A stretch of 64,000 nucleotides of DNA, taken from NCBI RefSeq assembly GCF_000001735.4, contig NC_003074.8, positions 17,057,261-17,121,260 on the forward strand. Direction: 5' to 3'. The notes beneath the pieces are model-generated. The model searched no databases and had not been told where the DNA came from. It saw nothing but the letters and a program-made list of their open reading frames with translations. Positions within the stretch are counted from its first letter, which is position 1, and the number at the start of each line of letters is the position of its first letter. Below, in pieces: positions 36,037 to 48,334 of the stretch. A program made the translations under genes and the position numbers. The DNA comes from Arabidopsis thaliana. Taxonomy: Eukaryota; Streptophyta; Magnoliopsida; Brassicales; Brassicaceae.

Positions 36037-38059
36037 TTAAAAGGGTCTGCTCTCAGGATCAGCAAATCCAGCTAGTAGTGCACCGAAGAGCCATATCATG
36101 AGTAAGAACACGACTGCTGTTCGCAGAACTTGGCTGCATATGTTCAGGCTCGGCTCGTCTTCATAGGATAAATCAGGTGTCTGGGCATTGTAACTCCAGT
36201 GGCTGTCGTCTAGCTTCTCTGTTTCACTCGAGCTTCTTCTCTTTCTTCTTGGGTGTGTTTGTGGCTGTGGTGGATCTTGTTCGTTGAGATTTGAGCATCT
36301 TTTGCAGTTGCAGTTGCTACCAAGGTATGAAGGAAGTGTCTGGAGGTATTCAGAGAGGACTCGATGGAAAGTTTCCCCTTCAATTCTCAGCTTCTTGCGT
36401 GTGGTTGGTCTAAGAATCTATGAGAGAAGAACATAAGTTTAGGCAAGGGATATGCAACGATCATAGATCCGAGAACAAAGACTAAGAAAACCGAAAAATT
36501 GAAGTTAGCTTAGGTAGATTTTTTACTTGGATGAAAGTCTGGGAAATGACACGGACAACAGGAGGGAGGCGAATGATGAATAGGCAGCCAAGACGGTTAG
36601 GGAAGTGATCTTGAAGAATGGAAGAACAAGATCTCATCATCTGCATGGGAATCCTCAGAGGAGATAATCCTTCACAATCGACTAACACTGTAAGTTCTGA
36701 ATTCTCAGGGGTCAGAAGATGCAAAACGCCGTGCTCTACCTGAGATACTGAAACAATAACAATAGTGGAAAATTAAAATGATACCGTAGCAAATAAAATA
36801 CTGGAAAATGTAGTAAAGCCACTAAGGAGTAAGGACGTACTGATTGCCTGAGCGAAACGAGGTCTCTCATGAGATGGCAACTTTAGAAAAGCTAGCCCCA
36901 AACGAACAATGAGGCAAGGTCGTTGGTTCTTATCATATCCATGCCAAAAGAGTAAACTTGACCATGTCTCAAGTTCTTCTTCAGAAAGAATTCTGTAAGT
37001 CTCCCTCCAATGAATTGTCTTTTTTATCGAAGATAGTAAGGATGTGAAGTCTCCATTTGACACCCTGTAGAATCTATGAAGCTCGTCTTCATTGAGTCTA
37101 CATTAAAATGAGACTAAACGATTATGATCTAACGCAGAATTTAACACTGAAACTCAAAAAAGGGAGAACTTATTCATAAATCACAATCTGAAAGTACCTC
37201 TCTGGTAAGCTAAGTCTCTGCTTTTCCAGTTCTTCATAGAGTTTTCTAAGCCAGTCTTGTGAAATTACAGGAAGTGGAGCCTCATCTTCAATTCTACATT
37301 TACAAAAACATAAAGATATTTAGATACTACTCAAAAAACAAAATGGAGCATTAATAGTTTCAAGGGATTTGCAAAACTTCAAGTGCTTCAGATTAAAGCT
37401 GTACAGTCTCAGACTATTATAATACAACATAACAGGTAAGACTTATACATCACATAACACCTTATATCTGATGGAGACTGTAAAGTCTGCGAGTCAGATT
37501 GTGATTCTGATTCTGAAGATGCATGAGAATTGGTACCACCTGAGGCTTCTTGCTTTAACTCTGACTGGTCTGTCAGAGCCTCAGCTATCGTGATGACCAA
37601 CAATGGCCGAGACAACATCTGCATAACGATCACACACAATAACTGAGACTCGCCAAAGATCAATATACTGTATCATTCTTTCATCAATGCCATAGGGAGA
37701 AAGTATCAAACCTGCATTGCATTGATCAACTCCTTGAAAGGAGCCCATCTTTGAATCCACTTAAGAGGAGGATAACAAAGACATTGCAACGCCTGAAGAC
37801 TATTCCACAAATGAGGACATTTAGCCTTTGAAACCCTTCGAACAACTTCTAAAACAGCGATTTTAAGCAGAAACACAGCTGCATTACGAGCGGTTCCACT
37901 TCCAAATCTACCATTACTCCCAAAAGAAACATGCTTAGAGATTGTCTGCTGAACAGCTCTTGGAATAGCAGCTACTAAGCTTCTTTTAGGTAACAACTCT
38001 TTCCCAGAAGAAACAGTTGCCATCATAGAGTTTCTACTTCTACCAGAATTATCCCCCAT
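36037..38059 (-). CDS. SEC14-like CRAL-TRIO lipid-transfer family protein (486 aa)
   Basis: This is a likely phosphatidylinositol/phospholipid-transfer protein of the SEC14 superfamily. Six minus-strand exons (37712-38059, 37461-37618, 37198-37293, 36841-37097, 36527-36747, 36037-36417) give 487 codons in frame. The N-terminal ~190 residues are Ser- and Gln-rich in part (SHASSESESQSDSQ). Residues about 200-370 carry the CRAL-TRIO-like core (RPCLIVRLGLAF, LTVLVDCEGL, SILQDHFPNRLGCLFII). The C-terminus ends in a membrane helix (about 460-478, AVVFLLMIWLFGALLAGF) followed by eight residues, so it is probably tail-anchored. Gene order fits A. thaliana AT3G46450. The ATG at 38059 is preferred because the residues before it (MAYLLILSVWNRFL) fall in leader sequence. 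Confidence 0.9.
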
Positions 38060-38859
38060 TAAAAATCGATTCCACACACTTAAAATAAGCAAATACGCCA
38101 CGAAACTCGAAACGAGATCACACCAATTTCATGTCGAAACAATATCAAAATCTGCAAACAAAATTTGCATATATAAGAGAACGGATAAACGGAATCAGAG
38201 AATTCTTATAAAGCTATGAACAAAACGAACCAGGATCGAAATCAACGGAGGACAGATCGGAATCGTTGTAGTGATCGGAGAATCAAATTTCACGGCGGCG
38301 AAAGCGAGCGAGATTTCGTCTTCTCTCCGAAGTTCATAAAGCGAAACAGAAAAAAAGGAAACAAGAACAACACGGTGTTGGACACGTGTACTCTCCCAAC
38401 TGTTTTGATAGCGATTGATAGGTAAATCAACGGTCCAGGAGCGACAACGTCACGGGCCTTTTAAATACGTGGACCCAAGAAACAAACATCATGCTGTTTG
38501 TTTAAATATTTTTACTAGAAGCCGAAAACTGTACGAAGTTTCTGAGGAGAACGTAGGAACGGCGTGGAGTTTTAGCGTCCAAATCAAGGAAGTAAACACA
38601 CTGAAAAACAAAGCTTCGACAGACAAAAACAAAGCTTCTATGAAGAATAGTATAACTTTTAATGTCAGTTTTTTTCAAGAACAACATTTTTTTCGACCAA
38701 ACACTTCATTTCACGTTGAGGAACGCGATTAAAAGATGCAAGACGGGTTTATTACAAGTAGTGTTTGGACAGTTTTTCAAAGGGAATTTTTTTCGATAAG
38801 ATAAATGAGCTTTTGAACTCCATAGAAGATGGTGTTGGAGTGTGAAAGTGTTTCTTTGA
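38060..38859. other. Intergenic between two minus-strand genes
   Basis: This holds the upstream region of the SEC14 gene and the 3' side of the E2 gene. No further gene is visible. Plus-strand open frames at 38216-38732 are Lys/Arg/Asn-rich and show no family features. Confidence 0.6.
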
Positions 38860-40055
38860 TCAAAACATTTCTTGAGACTTTCTGACACAACGGCTCACTT
38901 TCTTCTTGAACTCATCTCTCTTCTCTCTCCATTCTTTCTGCAAGAGGAAACCCCACAAGGAGAATGGTTAACGAGCAAGCTCTGGTACATAAACTATATG
39001 TAAATCCAATGAGACAGTGTTAATCTGATGAGTTCATAGCTAATCAATAGAAAACACTCACAGCAGCCTCAACGTTTGCTGGAGATTCGTCGTTGGGACC
39101 AGAGAGCATTGATATAATACTCAACATGATACTCTCAACCTGAAATCAGCAATGTTATTTCCACTCATCAAATCTAATTGACATCATTCTTGGTTATAAG
39201 AAGAAGCTTCTCAGATATCATACAAGGAGAATGTTGGATCATTGTAAAACGTACTGTGTGAACAGGCGTCCAACGCTCACTTGCAAGCTCATATCCACTT
39301 GGATCATCACCAGGAGGATGTAGAATAGATATACAAACGCGGCCATCGGGATAAACTGCAGACCACAAGACGAACATTTTCACAAAACCTTAGCTACTCA
39401 AACAAGATCAATGAGCTAATGAGCGCATAACCGAGAGAAAGAACTAACCGTTAGGATGCCAAATATCTGAAGTAAACCGCACCGTAGGTGGGCTATTAGG
39501 ATAGTTTTGTGGGAATGACATAATGGCATAGAAAAATCCTCCTTCACTGCATTTACAAAGTTCCATAACTTATGCTTAATCCTTTTGTTAATGTGACAAG
39601 ACTAAGTAAATCTCCATATAAACAAAGCAATTCATTTCAATTCCACAAGAACACTACTCCAATCTAATCCAGCATTAACCAATTCGCTTCAAAACCGACA
39701 AATCGATCCATTCTAAGCTCAAATCCACATGAATCATCAAATCCGGAACATAGATTATAGCGAAATCTCAATGGAAGCTGATGAAATCTCATGGATCAAA
39801 AGGAACGTACTAGAGAGTATCAGGAGGTCCAATAATAGTTACGCTCCATTCGAATATATTCTTCTCATCAACTAAACCAGCAGAGAATCCATCTACAGGA
39901 TGCTTACAAAGATCTGAAACCAAAAAATCAAATCGGATTCAATAAGAGAGAATTCAACACCAAATTCGTAGAAGAAACAGATTCGTTGAGATTCGCGAGT
40001 GTTTGTGTGTACCTTTAAGCTGTTTCTGAAGAAGAAGACAAGCTTGTGAGTTCAT
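38860..40055 (-). CDS. UBC13: Ubiquitin-conjugating enzyme E2, UBC7/13/14 type (166 aa)
   Basis: This E2 accepts ubiquitin from E1 on a cysteine and passes it to substrates with an E3. Six minus-strand exons (40013-40055, 39811-39913, 39449-39546, 39255-39355, 39062-39139, 38860-38937) give exactly 167 codons with stop. The HPN motif is at 79-81 and the active-site cysteine is Cys89 (DGRVCISIL). The loop after it ([17 protein letters not shown]) is the ~13-residue insertion typical of UBC7/UBE2G-like enzymes, usually linked to ER-associated degradation or Lys48 chains. UBC13 is assigned from gene order (AT3G46460). Despite the symbol, it is not the Lys63-specific yeast Ubc13 type. Confidence 0.94.
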
Positions 40056-40150
40056 GGCGGATTGTGAGAAATCGAGCTAGAGCTTCCAGTGATCTGAGAG
40101 AAGAGGAAGATGAAGAGGAAGAAGATAGAGATGGGAATTGAATAGAGAGC

Positions 40151-40156
40151 TTTATA
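40151..40156 (-). promoter_or_regulatory. TATA box of the E2 gene
   Basis: TATAAA on the minus strand, 96 bases before the start codon at 40055. Confidence 0.5.
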
Positions 40157-40779
40157 TCGAGAAGGTTCAAAAAAGATGGAAACTGGGGATTTTTTTTTTT
40201 TTTTTGGTAAGCATCGATGTTTCATTGTTCATCAAGGGAACACATGGGAGTGGAGGGATCTGCTACGGACGTGTCTTCTTTACTTTTTTCGCTTCCAGCC
40301 AATAGAATTGCGAAATATTATTTTTGTTCAAAGTGGCCGACTAATATTAAAGATAGAACACATCATTAACAAAAAGAGTTAATTTTGCATTCACACAAAA
40401 TATGGATCGTTTTAGTGAGTGTAGTAGTGTCGGTTTAATGCGATGGAATTTAATCCGACCTCCAAATTTTTGAGTTCTTTAATTTGTTTTTTTTTTTGTT
40501 TTCAATCTTTAATTTAGTTTAGTGTTGGTTTAGATTGTTTGTTACCGGGTTAGATGGTTAACGAATAAAAATACTGATTTCGTGATTCGGTGTGTTTTGA
40601 TATTTCGAAGTTTCGCGTGTTAAATAGAGTTGAAATTTTGTTTTTGTGGAGAAACAAATCGAGCTACAACTCAACTTTGTGTACAAGTGATGATATGTGA
40701 CAGTTTTTATAGGGAAAATAAATATTGAGTCCGTTAAATATTTAGAATAAAAATAAATATTTTATTAAAATTTGCTCAA
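40157..40779. other. Intergenic
   Basis: Sequence upstream of the E2 gene, with T-runs near 40190-40205 and 40490. No gene is visible before the Helitron at 40780. Confidence 0.5.
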
Positions 40780-42096
40780 TTTATACTATATAAAAGTTGA
40801 AACTATTTGTTTTTAAAGCCATCCACATAGGATTTAGAACACCAATCGGGAGCTGCAACATCAATAATTAACATATTTAGCATCTAATTAATTATCATTT
40901 TTTAAGACAACCAATCGGAAGCTGCCACGTCAATAATTAACATATTTAGCATCTAATTAATTAATATTTTTAAAAATAGTAATTACTTTCTGTTTTAAAA
41001 TTTAAAACAAAAAAAGAAAGCAACAAATATTAAATTTAAACTTATAAAAAGAAGTTATATAATTATAATTATGTAATATTAAACCCAAACCTTATAGGAT
41101 TTTATACAACTAAATCCAATTTTTTAAAATATAACTTAAAGAAACTTAACAAGGACGTGGTTTGATGGTGGTATTTTTAATCGTATCAATTTGAATCAAG
41201 TTCTCGAAGATATAAATTGAGGTCTTTCAGTCTCGAAAGCGTGAAGGTGAAGAAGATCTAAACTGCATCAAAAGAGAGAAGTGATAGAGTTAAGTACCAA
41301 TTTAGTAGCTAAAATATTTTTTTAGAATAACAGAAAACAAAACAGAGTACATCTTGACGAGATTGAAAAATGTTTATACTAACAAGAAAAGAAAGAGATT
41401 TTCGAAGAAGAAATATGGAGCATGTGAAAAGTTTAGAAGGTATGGCACATATTGTTTAGACAAAATCATAAGAGGATGGAAAGAGACACTGTAAGAAAAA
41501 ATAAAACAAATAAAATAAGTTCTTGCAAAAAGATAGGGAGAGTGATAGCTCTCTGTAAAAAAAATTATGAAGACAGAAATTCATATACATATTGAAAAGA
41601 ATGTGAGAAAAATATGAAATGTTAAAAGAAAATGTAGATAAGCTTATGAATATACGATCTACATAATATCTTATTTTTAGAAGAGCTATACTAACTAATG
41701 CAGCGAAGATAAACGAAAAACAATAATAAATTTGCGGGTACCAAAATGAGAATCATCGAATCTATTTCCCGTACAACAATTTATTTCATATGTACGTAAA
41801 AAAGACGTTGTTATCCTAAATATCTAAAGCTAAGGAGAGAGTCATGAACCAAAAAAATCTTCTTTTGCTAAATGTTGTAAAATCTAAGAGTTGTATAAAA
41901 GTTATTTTTAATTATGTATTTAAATTGTAAATATTTGTCACGGTAATTTTAAAATTCAAAGAGTTTATAATATTAAAAGCGAGTTGACATATAAAATCAT
42001 ATCTTTCAAAATTTTTAATAAAAAAAATTTAGTCACACAAAAAATTATTAAACGTTTTACAAAAAGATCCACGCGTAGTGTGGGTTCATAATCTAG
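40780..42096 (+). mobile_element. Helitron, first of a head-to-tail pair
   Basis: It starts TTTATACTATATAAAAGTTG, with the expected 5' TC mutated to TT and an A before it. It ends with a hairpin-forming CCACGCGTAGTGTGG, about ten bases, then CTAG (42093-42096). No Rep/helicase is visible. Near the 5' end a ~60 bp piece (containing CAATAATTAACATATTTAGC) is duplicated in tandem at about 40858-40970. Confidence 0.7.
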
Positions 42097-42960
42097 TCTA
42101 TACTATATAAAAGTTGAGGATATTTGCTTCTAAAAGCGTCCACGTAAGATTTAAAACGACTAATCGGGAGTTGCCACATCAATAAGTAACATATTTAGCA
42201 TCTAATTAATTAACATTTTTGAAAATAATAATTACTTTTTTTTTAAAATAACAAATATTAAATTTGAACTTATAAAAAAAGAAACTAAGTTATTATAATT
42301 TTTAATATTACCTTTATAGGATTTTACAATAACATTAAAGGAGAGAAGTGATAGAGTTAAGAACTAATTTAGAAGCTAAAACTTTTTATTAAAATAATAG
42401 AAAACAAAACAGAGCAAAACAAAGATTTTATTCTTAAAAGTTCAAACAAAGAGTTTATTGAATTAACTAAGCTATCTTTGGACGAGCTTGAAAAAAAGCT
42501 TTCACTAACATGGAAAGTAAGAGATTTTCAAAAAAAATATAGAGCATGTGAAAAGTATGGAAGATAGTACATGCATTGCTTAGATAAAATTATAAGAGGA
42601 TGGAAAGAGGCACCATAGGAAAGATTTTTTCACATGAAGGTGAAGTGATGAGTGATTAAGATGTGTTTGGTCTATGAAGCGCAAAACTTTCAGAGATATG
42701 AGAGAGTAAGACACTGTATGAAAACGCTGCGAAGAGAAACACATGATACAAGAAAACATTCGACAAAGATCAGCAAAAAAAAAATCTTAAATCATAAATA
42801 GATTTAGATTAATAAGAAATTCTCAACCGCAGTGATGTTAAATGATTTCTTGTTATGAAAGTCCCATTTCCATATCAATTAAAACCATTATCAGATTACA
42901 ATAAAATAAACTATACTTAGTTTTCATTACGATTAATACTATATTTTTCTCTCTTAGAAG
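42097..42960 (+). mobile_element. Helitron, second of a head-to-tail pair, 3' end not found
   Basis: It starts TCTATACTATATAAAAGTTG directly after the CTAG of the previous element and repeats its internal order (AATCGGGAG, CATATTTAGCATCTAATTAA, GAGAGAAGTGATAGAGTTAAG). It is therefore a diverged copy of the same family. The 3' hairpin and CTAG are not found, so the right border may lie beyond the RRM fragment that follows. Confidence 0.55.
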
Positions 42961-42961
42961 A

Positions 42962-43740
42962 CTAACCAACTGTCTTCCAGTTAGATGATAGGCTTTTATT
43001 GACTTTCCCCTTCATTCGACATTCTTTGACTTGAAGGTATTTTCTCTTCTGCAACACAGTTTTTTCCACATCAACCTGATCCCCCAAATACATGTAAAGA
43101 TACCCAAAATCGTTTTCTTGTAGAGGGAAAAAGAAGTGGAGAATCCTTCCATTATTTACCAAAAATTTCATTCACTACTTGGCGTTTGACAGTTGGCAGT
43201 AATGTGTTCTTGAAACCTTTGATGCAGAAAATTTTATACCTACCAACCAAAAAAGGTAATTTGCACAAATCAATTAATTTGTTTCTAAATCAAATACTAA
43301 ATAACCAAAGAAATGCTAAACAACTTACATCGGATATGTAGACCTGGTAAGACTAATAGTTCGTCCCACCAATTTCACTTCATTAAAGTTTTGCAACGCT
43401 GCCATTGCTTCTTCGTGAGATGGAAACTCAACTCTAAATTCTCGTTTCTTGTTTAAAACCACTTGGCAGTTGCAACCTTGAAAGAACTCTAGACTGTTAC
43501 AATTCCAATATTAAATCATAAGAGAACCGTCAAAAAATCTAAACAAAAGATTAATATAGAGACAAAGAAATCAACTTACATCTCTAGTTCGGAGATTTTC
43601 CTATGGACATTAGAGAGCATGAGAATATTACTTTCTAAGAATTCTTCAAACTCTTCATCCGAACTGGAGGCGTATTTGGCATCCCAAGTAACAGGAAATA
43701 ATCCGCTGGGCATTCTTTGTTTCTCTATCCAAGCAATATC
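42962..43740 (-). pseudogene. RRM RNA-binding protein gene fragment, frameshifted
   Basis: Three minus-strand exons keep consistent splice phases: 43580-43740, 43329-43493 and 42962-43239. The first two give SSSDEEFEEFLESN and then FRVEFPSHEEAMAALQNF with VKLVGRTISLTRS, which is the second half of an RRM fold. The third begins like a second RRM (IFCIKGFKNTLLPTVKRQ, compare the RNP2 strand). It hits a stop after VVNEIFGK, while NNGRILHFFFPLQENDFGYL continues in another frame to a stop at 42962. The 5' exons are missing. It looks like the tail of a nucleolin-like gene left by duplication or carried by a Helitron. Parent gene not identified. Confidence 0.65.
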
Positions 43741-43864
43741 CTACAAGTGAATACTAATTATTAAGTTGTTGGAAACAAGTTAGTTTAAGAAGCATAATAT
43801 ATAAATGACGTCATTACAAGAAATATCTACATTATTACCAAGAGAGAAGAGCTATTATATGTTC

Positions 43865-44496
43865 TTAGGTGATCACCCGCGCTACGCCGCAGTTTTTTCA
43901 GATTTTTTTTATATTGTTTAATTTAAATATTTTTTATATATCTAATTATTCACTCATGCAATAAGAAAATATTTTTAGTATTAAAATATTTTTTTCTAAC
44001 AACATTCTCAATATTTCATCATATACATAATTCATAAACAACGTTCATCTTAAACCAATTTAACCGAGGGTAGTGTTCAATTCTAGAATCCTAAGAATTT
44101 GATGATGGAGCTCCGTACGTATTTTGCACCTTCGGTGATTTATTATATAAATATTAATTTAAGAGAATAACTTACTTAAATCATTAACTAATCCACGATT
44201 ATTATATACTCATACTTTGAGTTTGGATTACCAAAAAAATCTTTGATAATAAAAAAACTATTAAAATAGTTTTATTGAAAAATCATGTAATATTAAAATA
44301 AATTTAGTATTAGTATATTAAATATTTAAAATAAAATAATATATAAAATAAAATAATATATAAAATTAAATAATAAATGTTCACTAATCTATAATTATTA
44401 GTACATTACATTAATTATTTAATAGACACATGACAAATACTAAAGTGATGATGTAGCAATCATATGGTTAGAGTTGACCAACTTTCATATATATGA
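43865..44496 (-). mobile_element. Degenerate Helitron, minus orientation
   Basis: On the minus strand it starts TCATATATATGAAAGTTGG (44496 inward, followed on the plus strand by host T). It ends with hairpin-like GCGGCGTAGCGCGGGTGATC and CTAA (43865-43868). The host A expected on the left is absent, so that border is approximate. The same 5' end (TCATATATATGAAAG) is found on the Helitron at 59454-60360. Confidence 0.5.
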
Positions 44497-45912
44497 TTAA
44501 TAAAGCTGTATTATGCCCCTGTTAAGACCAATCAAATTGTCATACAACGAAAATTCAAAAAGTAGACTCTAGCTATATTTTGAACTTAGTGAGTAGAAAC
44601 CAAAACGTTTTCATCATATTGTATGATGAGCTAATTACCATCATAACTTCCTAATAAATACAATTCCGTTTCATTTCCATTTAATCAGATTTCTACCAAC
44701 TAAATTTTGTAATCGTTTTTGTAATCGTTTTATTTCAAACACCCTTAACAATTCCCTTAATGTTTCCAATTAATTTTTGCCGTTACACACCCTTCCTTCA
44801 TATCAAATTCAAACAATCATCTTCTTCCCATTTCTTTAAAAAACCTTAAGATCTTCTTCCAATTGAATTATTTGGTCTCCATTTTTATTATAAAACCTAT
44901 AAAGATGTTTCCAACCTCACTCGTCTATTTGTTTATTAAAGTTTAAATTACCATCCAATAGCCCCAGTTTCTCCAATAACAAATGACGATCACCACTCAT
45001 ATCCATCCTCGAAGCATTAAATTTCAAAATCAACACTCAAACCATTGTTGTTCGTCCAATCCAAACGTTGGAAGTTTGTGATTTCAAACGTTATAATATT
45101 TTGCTTAGCATCGACAGTCTTCTTATGGATGAAAAGATATAGTAAACTAATTCCTAACACAATTCATATTCCCTTCCGTTCCACACTTTAATTTACTATT
45201 TTCATAATATTCATGTATGTAGCCATGTAGGATAATGCATTTGTAAACAAAAAAAAATTATGTACTACAACAGTGAAGTTAAAAAAAAAACAATTAAAGA
45301 AATAAAATCAATATCATGCAAAAATTTCTAAAATATACCAAAACAAACTTGCCCAACAGGCAGGCTTTTTTTCTAGTCTACAATAAACGAGAGTTGCGAT
45401 ACAATAATAGTTGTCGATTAAAAGAAACAAAGATATCGGAATCAAAGTCAACTAAATTAATCAGAGTAATAGAAAAAACTTTTTTTTTTGTTGCAAGACA
45501 TCAATCAAAGTATTATAAAAAGACTCCATCGACGAAAGATCTATCTAATAGAAAACAACTCAACAACTTGTTCAAGCCTAAAACAATTATAAAAAAAAAG
45601 TTATATAAAAAAAAAAACACTCAAGATTTAGAATCTAAGCATATTTATTAATGAACGTAGACGTCCAAAAAAATGAACTGTACTGGATTACAATGATCAG
45701 TATTTCTCTGTAGTTCTAACAATCCCAATTTTTTTAAAAAAAAAAAAGAAAAAAAAATCCTCAACTATTTATTTGATATATTTTTCCAAAAATGTGGTTA
45801 TTATGGAAAGTGAAATTTTAAATGTGGAGGGTGACAAGCATCTTTGCTTAGTATATAAAAAAAGCCTTTCTCCTTTCTTATCCTCCAAGATTTAACAAAG
45901 AGAACGAGAGAT
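44497..45912. other. Intergenic and promoter of 2OG oxygenase copy 1
   Basis: AT-rich. The segment about 45490-45670 matches about 62830-62960 upstream of copy 3, so the promoters were duplicated with the genes. A 111-codon Lys/Asn-rich open frame at 45316-45651 lies largely in this duplicated non-coding stretch and is not conserved as a frame. A TATA box is at 45852-45860. Confidence 0.6.
45852..45860 (+). promoter_or_regulatory. TATA box of 2OG oxygenase copy 1
   Basis: TATATAAAA, about 55 bases before the start codon at 45913. Confidence 0.55.
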
Positions 45913-48334
45913 ATGGAGAACAAAACTCAAGAGGAAGCTTCGACCATCAAAGTTTCATCCCTTACTTGCATAGATCTTGCCAACCCGAACTTTCAACAAT
46001 CAGCGGTTTCTCTTAAACAGGTATGTTTTTATTTTTTCTTTATTATAGCTAAGTATGTCAAAAACATTTTATTTTCAGATATGTATGGAAAAAAAAGTTG
46101 ACTCGTTGTGTGTGGGTTATTCTTGTTCCAGGCATGTCTAGATTGTGGATTTTTCTATGTCACAAATCATGGTATAAGTGAGGAGTTGAAGGACGAGGCT
46201 TTTGAGCAGAGCAAGAAGTTCTTTGCTCTTCCTTTGGAGGAGAAAATGAAAGTCTTGAGAAATGAAAAGCATCGAGGCTATTCACCCGTCCTTGATCAAA
46301 TTTTAGATCCTGAGAATCAAGTCGACGGTTTGTTTGACCATCTTTTCGCTTGCTTGATCAAAACTTTGTTGTTGATGATCTCAATCTTGTTGTAACCTCA
46401 TGGGTTTCAGGTGATTACAAAGAAAGTTTTTTCATTGGAATCGAAGGTGTCAAATACACCATTCTATAGCCCCAACCTATGGCCTGACCATGGTTAGTTT
46501 TTTTTCTTCCATAGTTAGCTCTTTTATTTGTCAACCTCATGTTTTCTACCTTATATAAACTTTGATGTTTCTGGCAGTTGTTTTGCCGGGATGGCGGGCG
46601 ACCATGGAGAAATATCATCAAGAAGCATTGTAAGTATTTGTTTATTATCATGAAGTAGCTAGTTTATTTCTTCAGACTTTGAGGCAAGATTAAATTCTTC
46701 AGTTTACTAAGGCCATACTAAAACCATTTAATAATTAATGGATTAGTATGTGGATTCAGTTATGGATTTGCTATTTTTTAATGGCATTTATGGATTTTTC
46801 AAATTTTTTGAATAGTTTGTGGATTTTGTCACTTTTTAGGCTATAGAAATATAATTTAACATGCGTTTTATTCATTATATTTGGGTTTAGTCGGTTGTAC
46901 TTGTTTTGAAGATTTAAAGTTTTTGATATAAAGTACGTATTTTTGCCAAAAAATCTTAAATCCGTAATTTTTAATAAAAGTGATAATTTCAAAAGATTTT
47001 GATGAAAAGGGCAAAATCAACAATAATCCTTGTGTTTTTTTGACAATATAAGACCTTACATTTTTTCTTTTGATGTGGATAGGCCCCTAACAGGGAAGTT
47101 TTCTAAACGTTATACTAATGATGAGCTTTTCACATGGTCAGGAGGGTTTGCAAGGCTATTGCTAGATTATTAGCATTGGCGCTCGACTTGGACACAAATT
47201 ACTTTGATAAACCGGAAATGCTGGGAAATCCTATCGCAGTTATGCGTTTGCTTCGTTACGAAGGTGATATATTTTCTTAAGCTTCGTAGCCCTACTTATC
47301 CTAAACAATTTTCTTTCTTCCTTTTGTTACCTTTTAGGGATGTCTGATCCCTTGAAAGGAATATTTGGATGTGGAGCTCATTCTGATTACGGAATGCTGA
47401 CTCTCTTAGCAACCGATAGTGTAACCGGGCTCCAGGTTTTCACATTTTTGCTAGTCATATAACTTTAGATGTGACCAGGTTTGGTTATGAGAAATTGCTA
47501 TACGATGGCAGATATGCAAGGATAAGGACGTGAAGCCTAGGAAGTGGGAATATGTACCATCTATTAAAGGGTATAACGAGAATTTAAGGTCTTAGGATCC
47601 ATGATCCAATTTTAAACACTACACTAACTCCCATGATAAAAAATTTGTTTATAAATTTCCTCTTTAAGAGCATATATCGTCAATCTTGGAGACTTGTTGG
47701 AGCGTTGGAGCAACGGCATTTTTAAGTAATTTCGATTTCTGTGAGCTTACTCTCCCTAATGTCTCTTTTCACCCTCTACATTGTCATTTTCCCAAATAAA
47801 GTTTTCTAGCTGACATTTTTCTCACATATACACATAGATCCACATTGCATCGGGTACTTGGGAATGGTCAAGACCGATATTCCGTAAGTCTCTTAATAAT
47901 ACACATCCGAGTCTATCCTTACAATTTCTTACAAGACGATGTGCTCTATATAGTTGTTATAATTTGTCAACAATCTAGCTTATTGTTGATCATGTCTACA
48001 AATCACAAATGAGTTATAATTTCTCAACAATCTAGGTTATAACACTCAAAATGTTTTTTTTATTTGTTCTTGTCACAGATTCCATTCTTCATAGAACCGA
48101 GTCACGACTGTCTAGTAGAATGTCTACCTACCTGCCAGTCCGAAAACAACCTTCCCAAGTAAGGCTTTAATTCTTTACCTTGTTACATTGAGACCTTGGA
48201 CATGTAACAATGTCTCCTAAAGACATTAACGATTGTGTTTAATGAATAGATATCCAGCTATCAAATGTTCAACGTTCCTCACCCAACGTTACCAGCAATC
48301 ACATGTGAATTTGAGCATCTACAAACAGCCCTAA
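45913..48334 (+). pseudogene. 2OG-Fe(II) oxygenase copy 1, disrupted by a frameshift in exon 3
   Basis: Eleven exons align with the intact copy at 58369: 45913-46020, 46132-46327, 46411-46492, 46578-46629, 47142-47263, 47338-47435, 47512-47570, 47669-47725, 47838-47882, 48079-48158 and 48250-48334. Exon 3 is 82 bases against 84 in copy 3 and 99 in copy 2. The 2-base loss brings a TAG at 46467-46469, after about 120 codons. All later exons remain open in the original frame and keep the iron ligands (GAHSDYG, STLHRVL), so the break is recent or the gene makes a truncated product. An assembly error cannot be excluded. The last ~10 residues (NLSIYKQP) differ from copy 2. Confidence 0.82.

Noticed and set aside
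35893-36075. 60-codon open frame rich in Tyr/His
   Set aside because: Short and unsupported, overlapping the 3' end of the SEC14 gene on the other strand.
38216-38732. Two open frames on the plus strand opposite the SEC14/E2 intergenic region
   Set aside because: Basic, low-complexity translations overlapping the SEC14 leader; no paralogue or motif.
45316-45651. 111-codon open frame upstream of oxygenase copy 1
   Set aside because: Lys/Asn-rich, in AT-rich promoter sequence; the collinear stretch upstream of copy 3 (about 62830-62960) has indels that break the frame, so it is not under coding constraint.
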